Shown in pieces: positions 44,850 to 53,748 of a stretch of 64,000 nucleotides of DNA. This stretch comes from Bradyrhizobium rifense (GTDB taxonomy: Bacteria; Pseudomonadota; Alphaproteobacteria; Rhizobiales; Xanthobacteraceae). The notes under the pieces are model-generated. The model worked only from the letters and a program-made list of their open reading frames with translations. It made no database searches and was not told the DNA's origin. Numbering within the stretch: the stretch's first letter is position 1; every line of letters starts with the position of its first letter. Position numbers and translations under genes: made by a program. The stretch is from positions 107,001-171,000 of the forward strand of contig NZ_VSSS01000041.1 in the NCBI RefSeq assembly GCF_008123425.1, written 5' to 3'.

Positions 44850-45656
44850 ATGCCTAAGTTACCAGCAACGTTACAGCACACTGTTTCCACGCGTCCGGTC
44901 TTGTTTGCCCGTGCGGCTGTCGGTCGCCTGCTCGCCTTGGTCAGATCTTCCTACCTGAGGCACCGGGGAGCTTACGCATCATTTGATGAAGCGATCGCGG
45001 CTGTCCGGCCCGGAGCGCTTGTAGGATATGACAATGACGAAGTGGTCATGCATTCCTTCGAATACATGTCGGAGCTCAAGCTCGAGGATTACCCCGTCCT
45101 GTTCTGGCTAAATCGCCTCTTACCCAGGGTGGATACTGTTCTAGACGCGGGCGGTCATCTTGGCACCAAATACCGAGCTTTCAGCCGGTATTTGGAGTTG
45201 GAAGGGACGATCGATTGGATCATCTATGATTTGCCAGCCATCGTCCGCGTCGGACGTCAGTTTGTGGATGAGGGCAAGTTGCGTGGGCCTACATTTATTG
45301 GCGATTTGTCTGACGCTCCCGATGCAGATGTTTTGCTCGCTTCCGGGCTGTTGCAGTACCTTGATGTTCCGTTCGATACTTTCCTAAAGAGGCTACCGGC
45401 GCTGCCGCGACATCTGCTTTTGAACAAGGTCCAGACGCGTGAAGGTCCTACCGTCGTAACGCTTGAAAACTTCGAGTGTGCCGAAATTCCCTATCAGATT
45501 CGGGATAGAACGGAGTTTCTAACGACCCTTGGGACGCTCGGTTACGACGTGATAGACGAGTGGTTGATTCCGGGCCTCTCCCGGACTATTCAAACTCACC
45601 CGCATTTGGGGCGTTCAACTAGTCGCGGTTATTATGCAAGGTTACGCGTGACCTAA
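44850..45656 (+). CDS. Putative methyltransferase, TIGR04325 (LIC12133-like) family
   Basis: 268 residues. A basic N terminus (LLALVRSSYLRHRGAY, then ASFDEAIAAV) leads to the SAM-binding-like core: DTVLDAGGHLGTKYRAFSRY (motif I, DxGGxxG), IDWIIYDLPAIVRVGRQFVD, DADVLLASGLLQYLDVPFDT and LPRHLLLNKVQTREGPTVVT. This set of motifs marks a family found in polysaccharide and LPS loci, annotated as putative methyltransferases. ATG at 44850; a TTG directly before it gives the same protein plus one residue. Sugar O-methylation is the usual guess; the methyl donor is inferred. Confidence 0.8.
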   Translation: MPKLPATLQHTVSTRPVLFARAAVGRLLALVRSSYLRHRGAYASFDEAIAAVRPGALVGYDNDEVVMHSFEYMSELKLEDYPVLFWLNRLLPRVDTVLDAGGHLGTKYRAFSRYLELEGTIDWIIYDLPAIVRVGRQFVDEGKLRGPTFIGDLSDAPDADVLLASGLLQYLDVPFDTFLKRLPALPRHLLLNKVQTREGPTVVTLENFECAEIPYQIRDRTEFLTTLGTLGYDVIDEWLIPGLSRTIQTHPHLGRSTSRGYYARLRVT

Positions 45657-45904
45657 GCAGTTTTCTTCGCGACAGAGCATTCGGAAGAGACATGAATTTG
45701 CAGGGTAATCTGGTGTGGATGCTGCATTGCTGAATGAATAGCGACAGATTAACGTTGGAACAGGCGCGGGCTTGGGATGATCGAGAGTCTGATGTGGGCG
45801 GTCAGTCTTCATATCGAATCCCGGTAATTCTGGGCGCCGTCACCAGCCGAGCGCGCTAAGGGTGTGGTCTTCGCTATATTGTTGATACTAGAAAATATTG
45901 AAAA

Positions 45905-47206
45905 ATGTCTCGCGTTGCAAAGTATCTTCGACCGAAACTCCCAATGGTCCGGCTTGTCGCCGGCTCGATCGGTAGTTTGGCCATTGGTGTGCTTGCACAA
46001 GCTGCGGCTTTCGTAATTCTTGCCCGCTCCTTGGGCGCCGCTCAGTTCGGCGAATTGACGACGATCAGCGCCGTGACGGCGCTGGCGAATGCGTGGTGCG
46101 GGCTTGGTCCAGGCGAAGCGTTGCGTCGAATCGCCAGCCGCGACTCAGGGAGATATGCTGAGGCACTCGGCCATACCCTCCTGATGATCCTCCTCACAGG
46201 TGCCGCGCTGACCGTGTTGGTCGTCGGAGGCATGTTCTTTGCCGCAACTGCGGACGCAGGTAATCTGTCGATATGGTTGCAGATTCTACTGCTCCTCGTG
46301 CCCACCAACGTGGTATTTCCGTCGTTCTTCAACTTGGTTGAGAACATCTTTTTGGCCCGCGGAGATTTCAGGACGGCCAATCTGGTAAACAGCGGGACCG
46401 GGGTAGCACGCGCTCTCGCTGCACTCGCTGCTTGTGGCTACTTCGGTGTAACTTCGCTGCAGGTCTGGGCGTTATGGTGGGCGTCTATCCACGTCGCCCT
46501 CGGCCTTACCTGCGTCGCTTTAATCTGGCGTTTTGGACGGCCGCACTGGGGTGTACTTCGTCGGGAGGTCTGGCTTGGGGGCAGTCTAGCTCTTTCCAGC
46601 TTCCTTATCATGCTCCGGCATAGCGTGGACGTTCTTGTGTTGAGTGCTATCGCTTCGCCCGATTTTGTCGGCGTATATGGTGCAGGCCGCCGATTGATAG
46701 GCGCAGCACTGGTTGTGCCAGGTGCGTTTGATCGCGTCATCTACGGCAAACTAGCAGTTGCTGGCCGGGATGGACCGCTCGCGAGCCTTGCCCTTGCAGC
46801 AAAATATCTTCCCTATTCGGTCGGGATTAGTGCCGCGACCAGTATCTGCCTTTTCCTGATTGCGCCTTATATGTCGTTCGTGTTTGGCCAAGCGTTCGTA
46901 GCAGCCTCTGACGTCGTTAGAGTTCTCGCGTGGACGGTGATTCCGACCGCCATTCAGTTTCTCGCCTTCGACGCCTTGAATGCTGCAGAGCACCACAGGA
47001 TATCGACCGTCGTAAGCGGTGTGACAAACACAGTTGGTGCGGCGATGGTGGTCTTGCTTGGCGTGATCTATGGCACGTCCGGCATCTACGCCGCTCTGTA
47101 CTTCTCGGATTTCTCGCGTGGTGGAGGGCTTTGGGGCGCTCTCAATCTGGCGGCGCGCCGTCAGCGGCACCCGGAAGCCAGCCCGGTCGTAGCTGGCAAA
47201 TCGTGA
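45905..47206 (+). CDS. Polysaccharide flippase, Wzx/MATE-like (second copy)
   Basis: 433 residues and about 12 transmembrane helices. N-terminal VAGSIGSLAIGVLAQAAAFV, then ARSLGAAQFGELTTISAVTA, the entry region of oligosaccharide flippases; SFLIMLRHSVDVLVLSAIAS marks the second half and FGQAFVAASDVVRVLAWTVI a late helix pair. Only distantly like the flippase at 6935. It may flip a different lipid-linked unit, for example a decorated or NRPS-modified repeat. It lies after the methyltransferase with a 248-base gap and just before the IS66 relic. Confidence 0.88.
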   Translation: MSRVAKYLRPKLPMVRLVAGSIGSLAIGVLAQAAAFVILARSLGAAQFGELTTISAVTALANAWCGLGPGEALRRIASRDSGRYAEALGHTLLMILLTGAALTVLVVGGMFFAATADAGNLSIWLQILLLLVPTNVVFPSFFNLVENIFLARGDFRTANLVNSGTGVARALAALAACGYFGVTSLQVWALWWASIHVALGLTCVALIWRFGRPHWGVLRREVWLGGSLALSSFLIMLRHSVDVLVLSAIASPDFVGVYGAGRRLIGAALVVPGAFDRVIYGKLAVAGRDGPLASLALAAKYLPYSVGISAATSICLFLIAPYMSFVFGQAFVAASDVVRVLAWTVIPTAIQFLAFDALNAAEHHRISTVVSGVTNTVGAAMVVLLGVIYGTSGIYAALYFSDFSRGGGLWGALNLAARRQRHPEASPVVAGKS

Positions 47207-47429
47207 TGAGCTGAAGGGCGGGGGATAGACCGTATCTTGCACCATTGACGCTTCGATGCACGCAAATGCGCATTCCACCGCTCAATTTAGGCGACCTGCT
47301 TGGCGTGTCCGAGCCGTCGGACCAATCTTTGTGTGGCGGCAAAGCTTGATCTTGCGGTTGGAACCATAAGTACGAGTTCGCAGCGCAACTGGCGCGTCAG
47401 CTTGAGGCATTTTCCGGATCTGGACGCCG

Positions 47430-47807
47430 ATGGAAGTGAATCGACGAAGACATGACGCGGATCGTCGCGCGGATTCTAGCGATCGGCGACTCGGTCTATT
47501 TGATGGCGCGTCGGCACGGATTGCCACCACAGGGATTGGTTGGCCGGCGACGCCAGTTGCGAGAAGCAGCCAGAGGTTAGCCCGAAGCGGACGAAATGCA
47601 GTTTATACCCACGGTTATAGATTACGCGGTAGCGGTGCCCGCTCGTGATCCGGACCTGGGTCGGCGCGCGGAGGGTCTCGTTGTAAGGCCAAGGTGGGCG
47701 CCTGGATCGTCAACATCGAAGTTGACGGCAGCACGATCTGGGCTGGTCGTGGCGCAGACACGAAGATGATTGAGACGATCATCCAGACAATGGAAGCCAG
47801 CCGATGA
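47430..47807 (+). pseudogene. tnpA: IS66 tnpA fragment, multiply frameshifted
   Basis: Pieces in different frames: MEV at 47430; then RIVARILAIGDSVYLMARRH with GLPPQGLVGRRRQLREAAR ending in a stop; then EADEMQFIPTVID; then KAKVGAWIVNIEVDGSTIWA with GRGADTKMIETIIQTMEASR ending in TGA at 47805-47807. The order helix-turn-helix, VxRRHGLxPQ, then the IEVDG..I..GRGAD tail is that of IS66 Orf1 proteins. At least two frameshifts and one stop, so non-functional. Confidence 0.7.
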
Positions 47808-47918
47808 TCGGCCCGTCACGGGCGGTCCAGGTGATAGTGGCGACCAATTCGGTAGACTTCCGCAAGGAGATGGAAGGGCCGGCGATCCTGGTGCCTGAGA
47901 ACATGCTGGCAGGTACGG
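47804..47918 (+). pseudogene. tnpB: IS66 tnpB fragment (N terminus only)
   Basis: Begins with ATG overlapping the tnpA stop (ATGA) and reads MIGPSRAVQVIVATNSVDFR, then KEMEGPAILVPENMLA, the well-known start of IS66 TnpB (VxxATxxVDFRKGxxGLAALV). The match stops after about 38 residues; the frame stays open into 48547 but that part is antisense to the copolymerase gene and is not TnpB. Confidence 0.75.
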
Positions 47919-48178
47919 GCAGGTCGAAGCACGGAACCGTTGGATCGAACGTCCTCCCGCCGTCTCACCACCCCGGTCCTCGGGACCGAAAACCTGAGAG
48001 GAACCGCTGTCTACGTCGCGTGCGCGTCAGCTTTCGGTGCTTGGGTGAATCCTTTGGGAAGCGTGCTATCCCACCAAGCTATTTCGTCGACGGTTCGGAA
48101 CCCCATAGGTGGCATAGCCATCTCGCCCGTCTAGACGAACACCGAGATTATTCGGCCAAAGGCCGCAAACTCCGATGG

Positions 48179-50422
48179 CTAATGCGTATACCCGTATTGC
48201 GCATAGTGCTTGTTGACGTAGTAGCTCTTGTTCTCACCGTCGTACTTGTGAAGCCTATCCATGTCGACTTTGTTCAAGATGACCCCGAGGGTATTCTCCA
48301 AAATGCCGGGTGCTCGGCCGAGCGCATGCTCGACGACATCGATCTTGGTGCCGCCCCATTCAACAACGTACAGATAAGCGTCGATGAGGTGAGTTGTCGC
48401 CTTAGCATCAATTACGGGTGCCAGAGGTGGCAGGTCGACAATGATGTAAGCGTACTCATCGCGCAGTTTGTCGATGAACGACTTCGTAAGTTGCGCGCCC
48501 ATGATCTCGTTACTTTGCACGAAGAGACCATTGGTAATCGTGGGTAGGAACGAAAGGTATTTTGTCTGGTCGGACCACATAGCATCCGCGAGCGACGTTC
48601 TTCCCGAGATAACGTCAAGGAAGCCAATGTTTGCTTGGGACGCCAGTGTCCGAGTCAGGGCTGGATTTCGAAGGTCGAAATCCAGCAGAATCACCTTTGC
48701 TCCGGCGGTCGCTATCGTAAGCGCAAGGGAGGCTGCAACCGTGGATTTACCCTCTCTGGGAAGCGACGAGGTCAAGCCAATGACTTTCGCTCCTTTGCCT
48801 GGGCAATTGAGATCGATCGCCAGCTTTATGGAGCGCATTGCCTCTGCGTAGCTCGAAAGTGGAGCATTAATGCCGGCCCATGCAGGCCCCTTCGACCGCA
48901 CGAGCCGTCGTCCTCCTTCCGGTACGAGCGGGGGGGCTGGATTGGTCTCGGCCTCCTGTTTCCAGAGCGGCACCAGTGTAATGCAATCTTTATGTAACTG
49001 CCGCTCGACTTGGCCAACGCTGCGGAACACGTTGTCGGTGAACTCGCGAACAAAGGCCAGCGCAAAACCAAAGGAGACCCCTATGCCGAAAATCGCAGCG
49101 GCAATCTTGAATGGAGTCTTGTACTCGCGATCGAGAGCGGGAGCCGCGCGCGTGATAACCCTCGCCTCAGTAACTGGAAATGACTTTTGCTCGACTGATT
49201 CGAGATATCGCTTGTTCAGATTGTCGTAGAGCTCCTTCGTGCTCGCTGCCGTACTCTCGAGTTCGCGCAGCCTGACCTGATTGCGGCTCGATGATTCCGA
49301 CTGGGAGACTGCTTGGGCCACTTCTGTCTCAAGGCCCTTTTCCTTACGGAGCGCGAGATCATAGTCGCTCTTGAAGGCCTCGCCGACCCTGCGAAGCTCG
49401 TCAACCATGGCAGAGCGCACCTGTCTGGCCTGATTGTGCAAATTGATCACTGCGAGATGGTCGCTTCCAAACTTGGCCGACCACTCCTTTTCTCTGGTTG
49501 TGAGGTCGATAAGCTGGGCTCGCAATTTCGCTATCGTGTCGTTGATCGGAACATCGGTGACCAGAGTATTGGCATTGTCGGCGGACAGTGCGGATTGGAC
49601 GACGGCGTTCACGCGATCAAGCCGTGCCCTCGCTTCGGACGTCTGGCCTCGGGCCGTCAGTAACTGGCTATTGAGCTCGGTGAGCTGTTGCTCGCTCATC
49701 AGCCGTCCACCGGTGTCAACAATGTTGTTCTTGGCCTTGAACTCTACGACCGAACGTTGAGCGACCATGGTCTGCTCACGCGTATCCTTGACGCGCCCCT
49801 CCAGCCAAGCGCTTGCTTGCCGTGTCGCCTGGTACTTTGAATCGAGTTGATCGGCGATGTACGCGTCTGCAAACGCATTGGCAAACTGCGCCGCTTGTTC
49901 ACCATCGCGACTGTCGTAACTGATCTCGATGATCCATGCGATTCCGAGACGTTTGACCGTGACATGTTTCTGGAGGACCGCGACGAGTTGCCGAGTGTAT
50001 TCAAACTCTGTCAGCTGCTTCGATGACCCGAACAGGCCGCCCTGCGAAGCCGGAATGTTGTCCGCCAGATGCAGCTTCTTGATGACCTCTAGTGCCAGTT
50101 TCTCCGATTTTATGATCTCGAGCTGGCTTTCGACTGCCGATGAGGTGTCGATGATCAACTCGCCAGCAGGCTGAAACAGCTGGAACTTGGTCGTATCGAT
50201 GCCTACCGTGGCAGTGGCCTTATAGGACGGGGGTGCGAATAGAAGATAGAGCCCGGTCGCACCCGCGGCGAATAGTCCTGCGAGTCCGAGCACCCAAGCC
50301 TGACGGCGCAGAAATCCAAGTACCGTCTGGATATATTGAGCTGCCGAGCCTGACCCCGGAGGTAAATTTGCCAATTCCGGCTCAAACGAAGAAAGTTGAC
50401 GATCTTTGCTTACGTGAAGCAT
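48179..50422 (-). CDS. EPS copolymerase with BY-kinase domain (Wzc/ExoP-like)
   Basis: About 747 residues. N-terminal Wzz domain: first helix near 45-65 (AWVLGLAGLFAAGATGLYLL), a long periplasmic coiled-coil region (about 150-400), second helix IAAAIFGIGVSFGFALAFVR near 455. Cytoplasmic tyrosine autokinase: GLTSSLPREGKST (Walker A), VILLDFDLRNP (Walker A') and YIIVDLPPLAP (Walker B). The C terminus has the tyrosine cluster KSYYVNKHYAQYGYTH, the autophosphorylation tail. It sets chain length and works with the export lipoprotein at 19071. Start taken at ATG 50422; a TTG four codons upstream is possible. It faces the IS66 relic at its 3' end. Confidence 0.92.
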   Translation of the reverse strand: MLHVSKDRQLSSFEPELANLPPGSGSAAQYIQTVLGFLRRQAWVLGLAGLFAAGATGLYLLFAPPSYKATATVGIDTTKFQLFQPAGELIIDTSSAVESQLEIIKSEKLALEVIKKLHLADNIPASQGGLFGSSKQLTEFEYTRQLVAVLQKHVTVKRLGIAWIIEISYDSRDGEQAAQFANAFADAYIADQLDSKYQATRQASAWLEGRVKDTREQTMVAQRSVVEFKAKNNIVDTGGRLMSEQQLTELNSQLLTARGQTSEARARLDRVNAVVQSALSADNANTLVTDVPINDTIAKLRAQLIDLTTREKEWSAKFGSDHLAVINLHNQARQVRSAMVDELRRVGEAFKSDYDLALRKEKGLETEVAQAVSQSESSSRNQVRLRELESTAASTKELYDNLNKRYLESVEQKSFPVTEARVITRAAPALDREYKTPFKIAAAIFGIGVSFGFALAFVREFTDNVFRSVGQVERQLHKDCITLVPLWKQEAETNPAPPLVPEGGRRLVRSKGPAWAGINAPLSSYAEAMRSIKLAIDLNCPGKGAKVIGLTSSLPREGKSTVAASLALTIATAGAKVILLDFDLRNPALTRTLASQANIGFLDVISGRTSLADAMWSDQTKYLSFLPTITNGLFVQSNEIMGAQLTKSFIDKLRDEYAYIIVDLPPLAPVIDAKATTHLIDAYLYVVEWGGTKIDVVEHALGRAPGILENTLGVILNKVDMDRLHKYDGENKSYYVNKHYAQYGYTH

Positions 50423-50687
50423 CAAATAATCCAAATTAACTGCTACATGGCCGATATGGATTTAAATCTAGCACGCTTGTGGGACTTCTTCCATCAGGAA
50501 CCCGGCTCCTTCGTCGATATGGATGTGATCTGTCCGTTAAAGTTAAAGCATTGAAATAGTGCCGGAAATTCTATTAATTCTTGAATTTGATGGCGGCGCG
50601 GCGTAAAGCTGCAGGGATTTTGTGCGGTGCCGACGGGCCGGCTCCACGGCGATGTGTTGGGACGAAGCCCTTTCGGGAAAAATCGGA

Positions 50688-52049
50688 ATGCCTGGATTGC
50701 TAACTCGCCGAATGGACATTGTCGCTGGCCCGACGTCGTCACCCTCAAACCTTGGTCAGCCATTCGGTGCTAGGCGGCCCGTGGCGCAGGCGTCAGGACC
50801 AGTGCAATTCCTGCTAGGCGTCTTTCTGGTCTTCTATTTTCCGGCGTTTACCGTTCAATTGGCCATGGATATGACCACGGGCCGCTGGATTGGCTCTCCC
50901 GTACTTCAAATCATAACGATTGGCTCGGAGTTGTTTGTCTTCGCGACTATTCTCGTTTCACGGCCCACAAGAACGCTTCTCTCTCGATCTTGGATGATCT
51001 GGGTGCCGATTATAGTTTCGTTCGCCTCCGCAGCCTGGTCTTACAATCGGTTTGCCACAGTTCAGTCCGCCAATACCTATATGACAACGGCTTTGCTCGG
51101 GCTGGCCATCGCGGCGCTGCTGCCTGGCTTCCAATCGATTAGATTCGTCGTGAGGACGATGGCGATTGGATGTCTCTTGAGCATCCTGTGGGTGCTCTTG
51201 TTCCCGGAGACGGCCATTCATCAATTGACCGACCCGTATCAAACCGTCCACGCAGGCCTCTGGCGGGGAGTATTCAGCCACAAGCAGGGCCTGGGTTATT
51301 TTTCCGGGCTGACTCTCGGACTTCTGTTATTCTATCGTAGTTCAATATTTCCGGCGCCGGTGTGTGCATTCTTTGTGGTCTGTAGTGCGATTTCTCTGGT
51401 TGGCTCCCAATCCGCGACCGGGATGGTCGCCGCGTTGATCACGCCTGCGTTCCTGTACATGGCGAATTTTGTAGCCCGCCTGCCGTTTCCCCTTCGGACG
51501 CCGATGTTCGTAAAGTTTGCGATTGCCACTGGCCTGATCGCGCTCGCTTTCCGTTTTGGTATTCTAAACTATGTGATTGTCGCAATCCTTGGAAAGTCAA
51601 CAGATCTTAGTGGCCGGGCGGATTTTTGGCCGATCATTCTGCAGGCCTTCTACGCCTCGGGTTACAGTATGCTTGGGGGAGGTTTCGGCGCGAACGTCTC
51701 GGCGAATATGTCGGAATGGAGCGTGGATAACGGTTATCTCGACAAGTTCATTGAGTTTGGCTACGTTTTCTCTCCGATAATTTTTGGAGTATTCGTTGCG
51801 ATTTTGTGGGGAGCAATCCGTCTGGTGATTATGAACCCAGCGGATCAGGTTCGCACTAACATCTTCCCTTTCGGGATTTGGGCAGTCACGCTGGTGTTGA
51901 ACGTGACCGAAAGTAATTTCATGGCGAAATGCCTAACCACCATTCTTACGTCGATCATTGTCGCGCTCATGATCCAGCAATCGCAATTGATTCCTCACGT
52001 CAGATCTGCTCGAAAAGGTCGGCCGACTGCGTCGCTGCGCCGAATTTAA
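50688..52049 (+). CDS. O-antigen ligase/polymerase-like membrane protein (Wzy-like)
   Basis: About 453 residues from ATG 50688 (other in-frame ATGs at 50622, 50652 and 50712 are possible). About 11 transmembrane helices with the large periplasmic loop of the Wzy_C/WaaL family between SGRADFWPIILQAFYASGY and SVDNGYLDKFIEFGYVF. The RGVFSHKQGLGYFSGLTLG segment is the typical 'R-G-x-F-x-H-K' signature of EPS polymerases. It probably joins lipid-linked repeats in the periplasm. Divergent from the copolymerase gene across 265 bases, which is common for such partners. Confidence 0.88.
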   Translation: MPGLLTRRMDIVAGPTSSPSNLGQPFGARRPVAQASGPVQFLLGVFLVFYFPAFTVQLAMDMTTGRWIGSPVLQIITIGSELFVFATILVSRPTRTLLSRSWMIWVPIIVSFASAAWSYNRFATVQSANTYMTTALLGLAIAALLPGFQSIRFVVRTMAIGCLLSILWVLLFPETAIHQLTDPYQTVHAGLWRGVFSHKQGLGYFSGLTLGLLLFYRSSIFPAPVCAFFVVCSAISLVGSQSATGMVAALITPAFLYMANFVARLPFPLRTPMFVKFAIATGLIALAFRFGILNYVIVAILGKSTDLSGRADFWPIILQAFYASGYSMLGGGFGANVSANMSEWSVDNGYLDKFIEFGYVFSPIIFGVFVAILWGAIRLVIMNPADQVRTNIFPFGIWAVTLVLNVTESNFMAKCLTTILTSIIVALMIQQSQLIPHVRSARKGRPTASLRRI

Positions 52050-52093
52050 GTTACGAAGTTCTTTAGGTTCGTTCTCCGTATGGAATAAGTCCT

Positions 52094-53671
52094 ATGCCCC
52101 CAAATTCTTCCAGTTTCGATCGGAGCGTTGTTGCACCCGGTACGTTCAGTGATTGGCGGGCAAAATATACATCTTCGCAAGTTGCCGTGATCGCATTTCT
52201 GGCGATCACCTTCCTTTGTGGAATTGTTGCGTGCGTCTACGCGCGAGGACATTTCGGATACACCCTTGACGATCCATACATACATTTGGCGTTGGCGGAG
52301 CGTTTGGCGGCGGGTCATTACGGGATCAATCTCGGCGAGCCCGCGTCGCCATCATCAAGCATTCTTTGGCCATTTCTTCTGATTGTCGGAGCGGGTACGC
52401 CCTGGCACCAGTACTTGCCGTTCGCCATCAACGTTGTTTGCGGCGTGATAACGGCTGCATTGATCGGTATCGTGGTCGATGAGAGTTGGTTGAAGACTGC
52501 CTCTTGGTCTGTATCGAAACGCTGCGCAGTCGCGCTTCTCTTTGTCGTGATCGGCAACTTGAGTGGCCTTGCGTTTACGGGGCTCGAACACAGTGCGCAG
52601 GTCCTCATAGCTTCGATTTGCGCATTTGGAATAATCGAGGCATTGTTCGAGCGGCGAATTCCGCTTTGGTGTCTGTTCTTCGTGGCGCTGGGGCCGTCGA
52701 TCCGTTATGAGATGTTTGCGCTTGTCGCGGCTATGGTCATCACGTTGGCTGGAATGCGCCAATGGCGAGCCGCTTTCTTCCTAGGAGTGGGAAGTCTAGT
52801 CGTCCCGGCCGTCTTCAGCTTGTTCCTTCTTTCTGCAGGTTTGCCCGCGCTTCCGAGTTCGGTCATCTCCAAAGCTAGCGGCTGGGGTGGCTGGACCGGA
52901 TTGTTCGCCGGCGCAAGTCAGGGCGATTTAATTCGCATTCCTTTTGCTTGTTTGATTGCGGGCATCCTATTTGAAATCGTAAGCGTCCCAGCCACAAAAC
53001 GGTGGCCGCTGATTGGTGCGCTCCTTGGGCTGGGCTTGCAATTGTTTGCCGGGAGATTTGGAGGGTTCTTTCGATACGAGCCGTACGCGATGGTTTTTGG
53101 TGCGCTCATCTTCTTCAGGGCAATTCCCCTGTCCTCCAGCGGGAAACTCGGAGAACGCACCGTGCTACCGGTCATAGCGACGGCAATTCTGCTCTTTTGT
53201 GCGTTGCCCTATGCGATCGGCATTTCTCGAATACCGCGGGGCGTTCAGAATATTTATGAACAGCAGTATCAGATGCACCGATTCGTCGATGCATTTTGGG
53301 ACAAGAATTTTGCAGTAAACGATCTCGGGTGGGTGAGCTATCAAGTCGATCCTCGCAGGTACGTGCTCGACCTCAATGGATTAGCATCGCCCGAAGCCTT
53401 GCTGCGGGCTCACAAGGACAGCGCCTGGCTCGATGAGATTGTGACGAGGAAGAACACCCCTCTGGTAATGATCTACCCCGACTGGTTCGAAGGAATTCCA
53501 GATACCTGGGTGAAGGTGGCGAGCTTGGATCTCTCCGGCCCGCGAGTAAGTCCGGCGCGCAGTGAAGTGGTGTTTTTCGCCACCGGGAAGGATGCCGCTG
53601 ACGACATAAGAGCGAAGTTGAGAAAGTTTGCTCCGACTTTGCCGGCGGATGTGGAGATGCACATCCAATAG
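52094..53671 (+). CDS. GT-C type membrane glycosyltransferase (GT39/AftB-like topology)
   Basis: 525 residues with about 9-10 transmembrane helices and a C-terminal periplasmic domain. The first periplasmic loop carries FGYTLDDPYIHLALAERLA then GINLGEPASPSSSILWPFLL, a DD-containing loop typical of GT-C enzymes that take sugar from a polyprenyl phosphate. The C-terminal part (FAVNDLGWVSYQVDPRRYVL, DLNGLASPEALL) recurs in this protein group. Resemblance to mycobacterial arabinosyltransferases is in loop architecture only. 44 bases after the polymerase gene, so likely co-transcribed. Substrate unknown. Confidence 0.75.
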   Translation: MPPNSSSFDRSVVAPGTFSDWRAKYTSSQVAVIAFLAITFLCGIVACVYARGHFGYTLDDPYIHLALAERLAAGHYGINLGEPASPSSSILWPFLLIVGAGTPWHQYLPFAINVVCGVITAALIGIVVDESWLKTASWSVSKRCAVALLFVVIGNLSGLAFTGLEHSAQVLIASICAFGIIEALFERRIPLWCLFFVALGPSIRYEMFALVAAMVITLAGMRQWRAAFFLGVGSLVVPAVFSLFLLSAGLPALPSSVISKASGWGGWTGLFAGASQGDLIRIPFACLIAGILFEIVSVPATKRWPLIGALLGLGLQLFAGRFGGFFRYEPYAMVFGALIFFRAIPLSSSGKLGERTVLPVIATAILLFCALPYAIGISRIPRGVQNIYEQQYQMHRFVDAFWDKNFAVNDLGWVSYQVDPRRYVLDLNGLASPEALLRAHKDSAWLDEIVTRKNTPLVMIYPDWFEGIPDTWVKVASLDLSGPRVSPARSEVVFFATGKDAADDIRAKLRKFAPTLPADVEMHIQ

Positions 53672-53748
53672 AAGAAAGGTGCCCTTTTTTGGGTGCACGA
53701 ATAACGCCAGGCAATTGTTGAATTCAAATCATTTTCGGACGGAACTGT

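Larger units (their letters stand above)
47430..47918 (+). mobile_element. Relic of an IS66-family insertion sequence
   Basis: Only pieces of two of the three IS66 genes remain, tnpA with frameshifts and the first third of tnpB, in the normal order and with the ATGA overlap typical of the family. No tnpC, no complete inverted repeats and no target duplication can be seen. The whole 47207-48178 gap (about 970 bases) holds nothing else I recognise; its last 260 bases look like unannotatable debris before the copolymerase stop. Confidence 0.7.

Noticed and set aside
47804..48547. A 247-codon open frame
   Set aside because: Only the first 38 codons match IS66 TnpB; from 48179 on it is antisense to the copolymerase gene.
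53672..53748. Rho-independent terminator near GTGCCCTTTTTTGGGTGCAC
   Set aside because: The arms pair imperfectly and the T run is in the loop, not after the stem.
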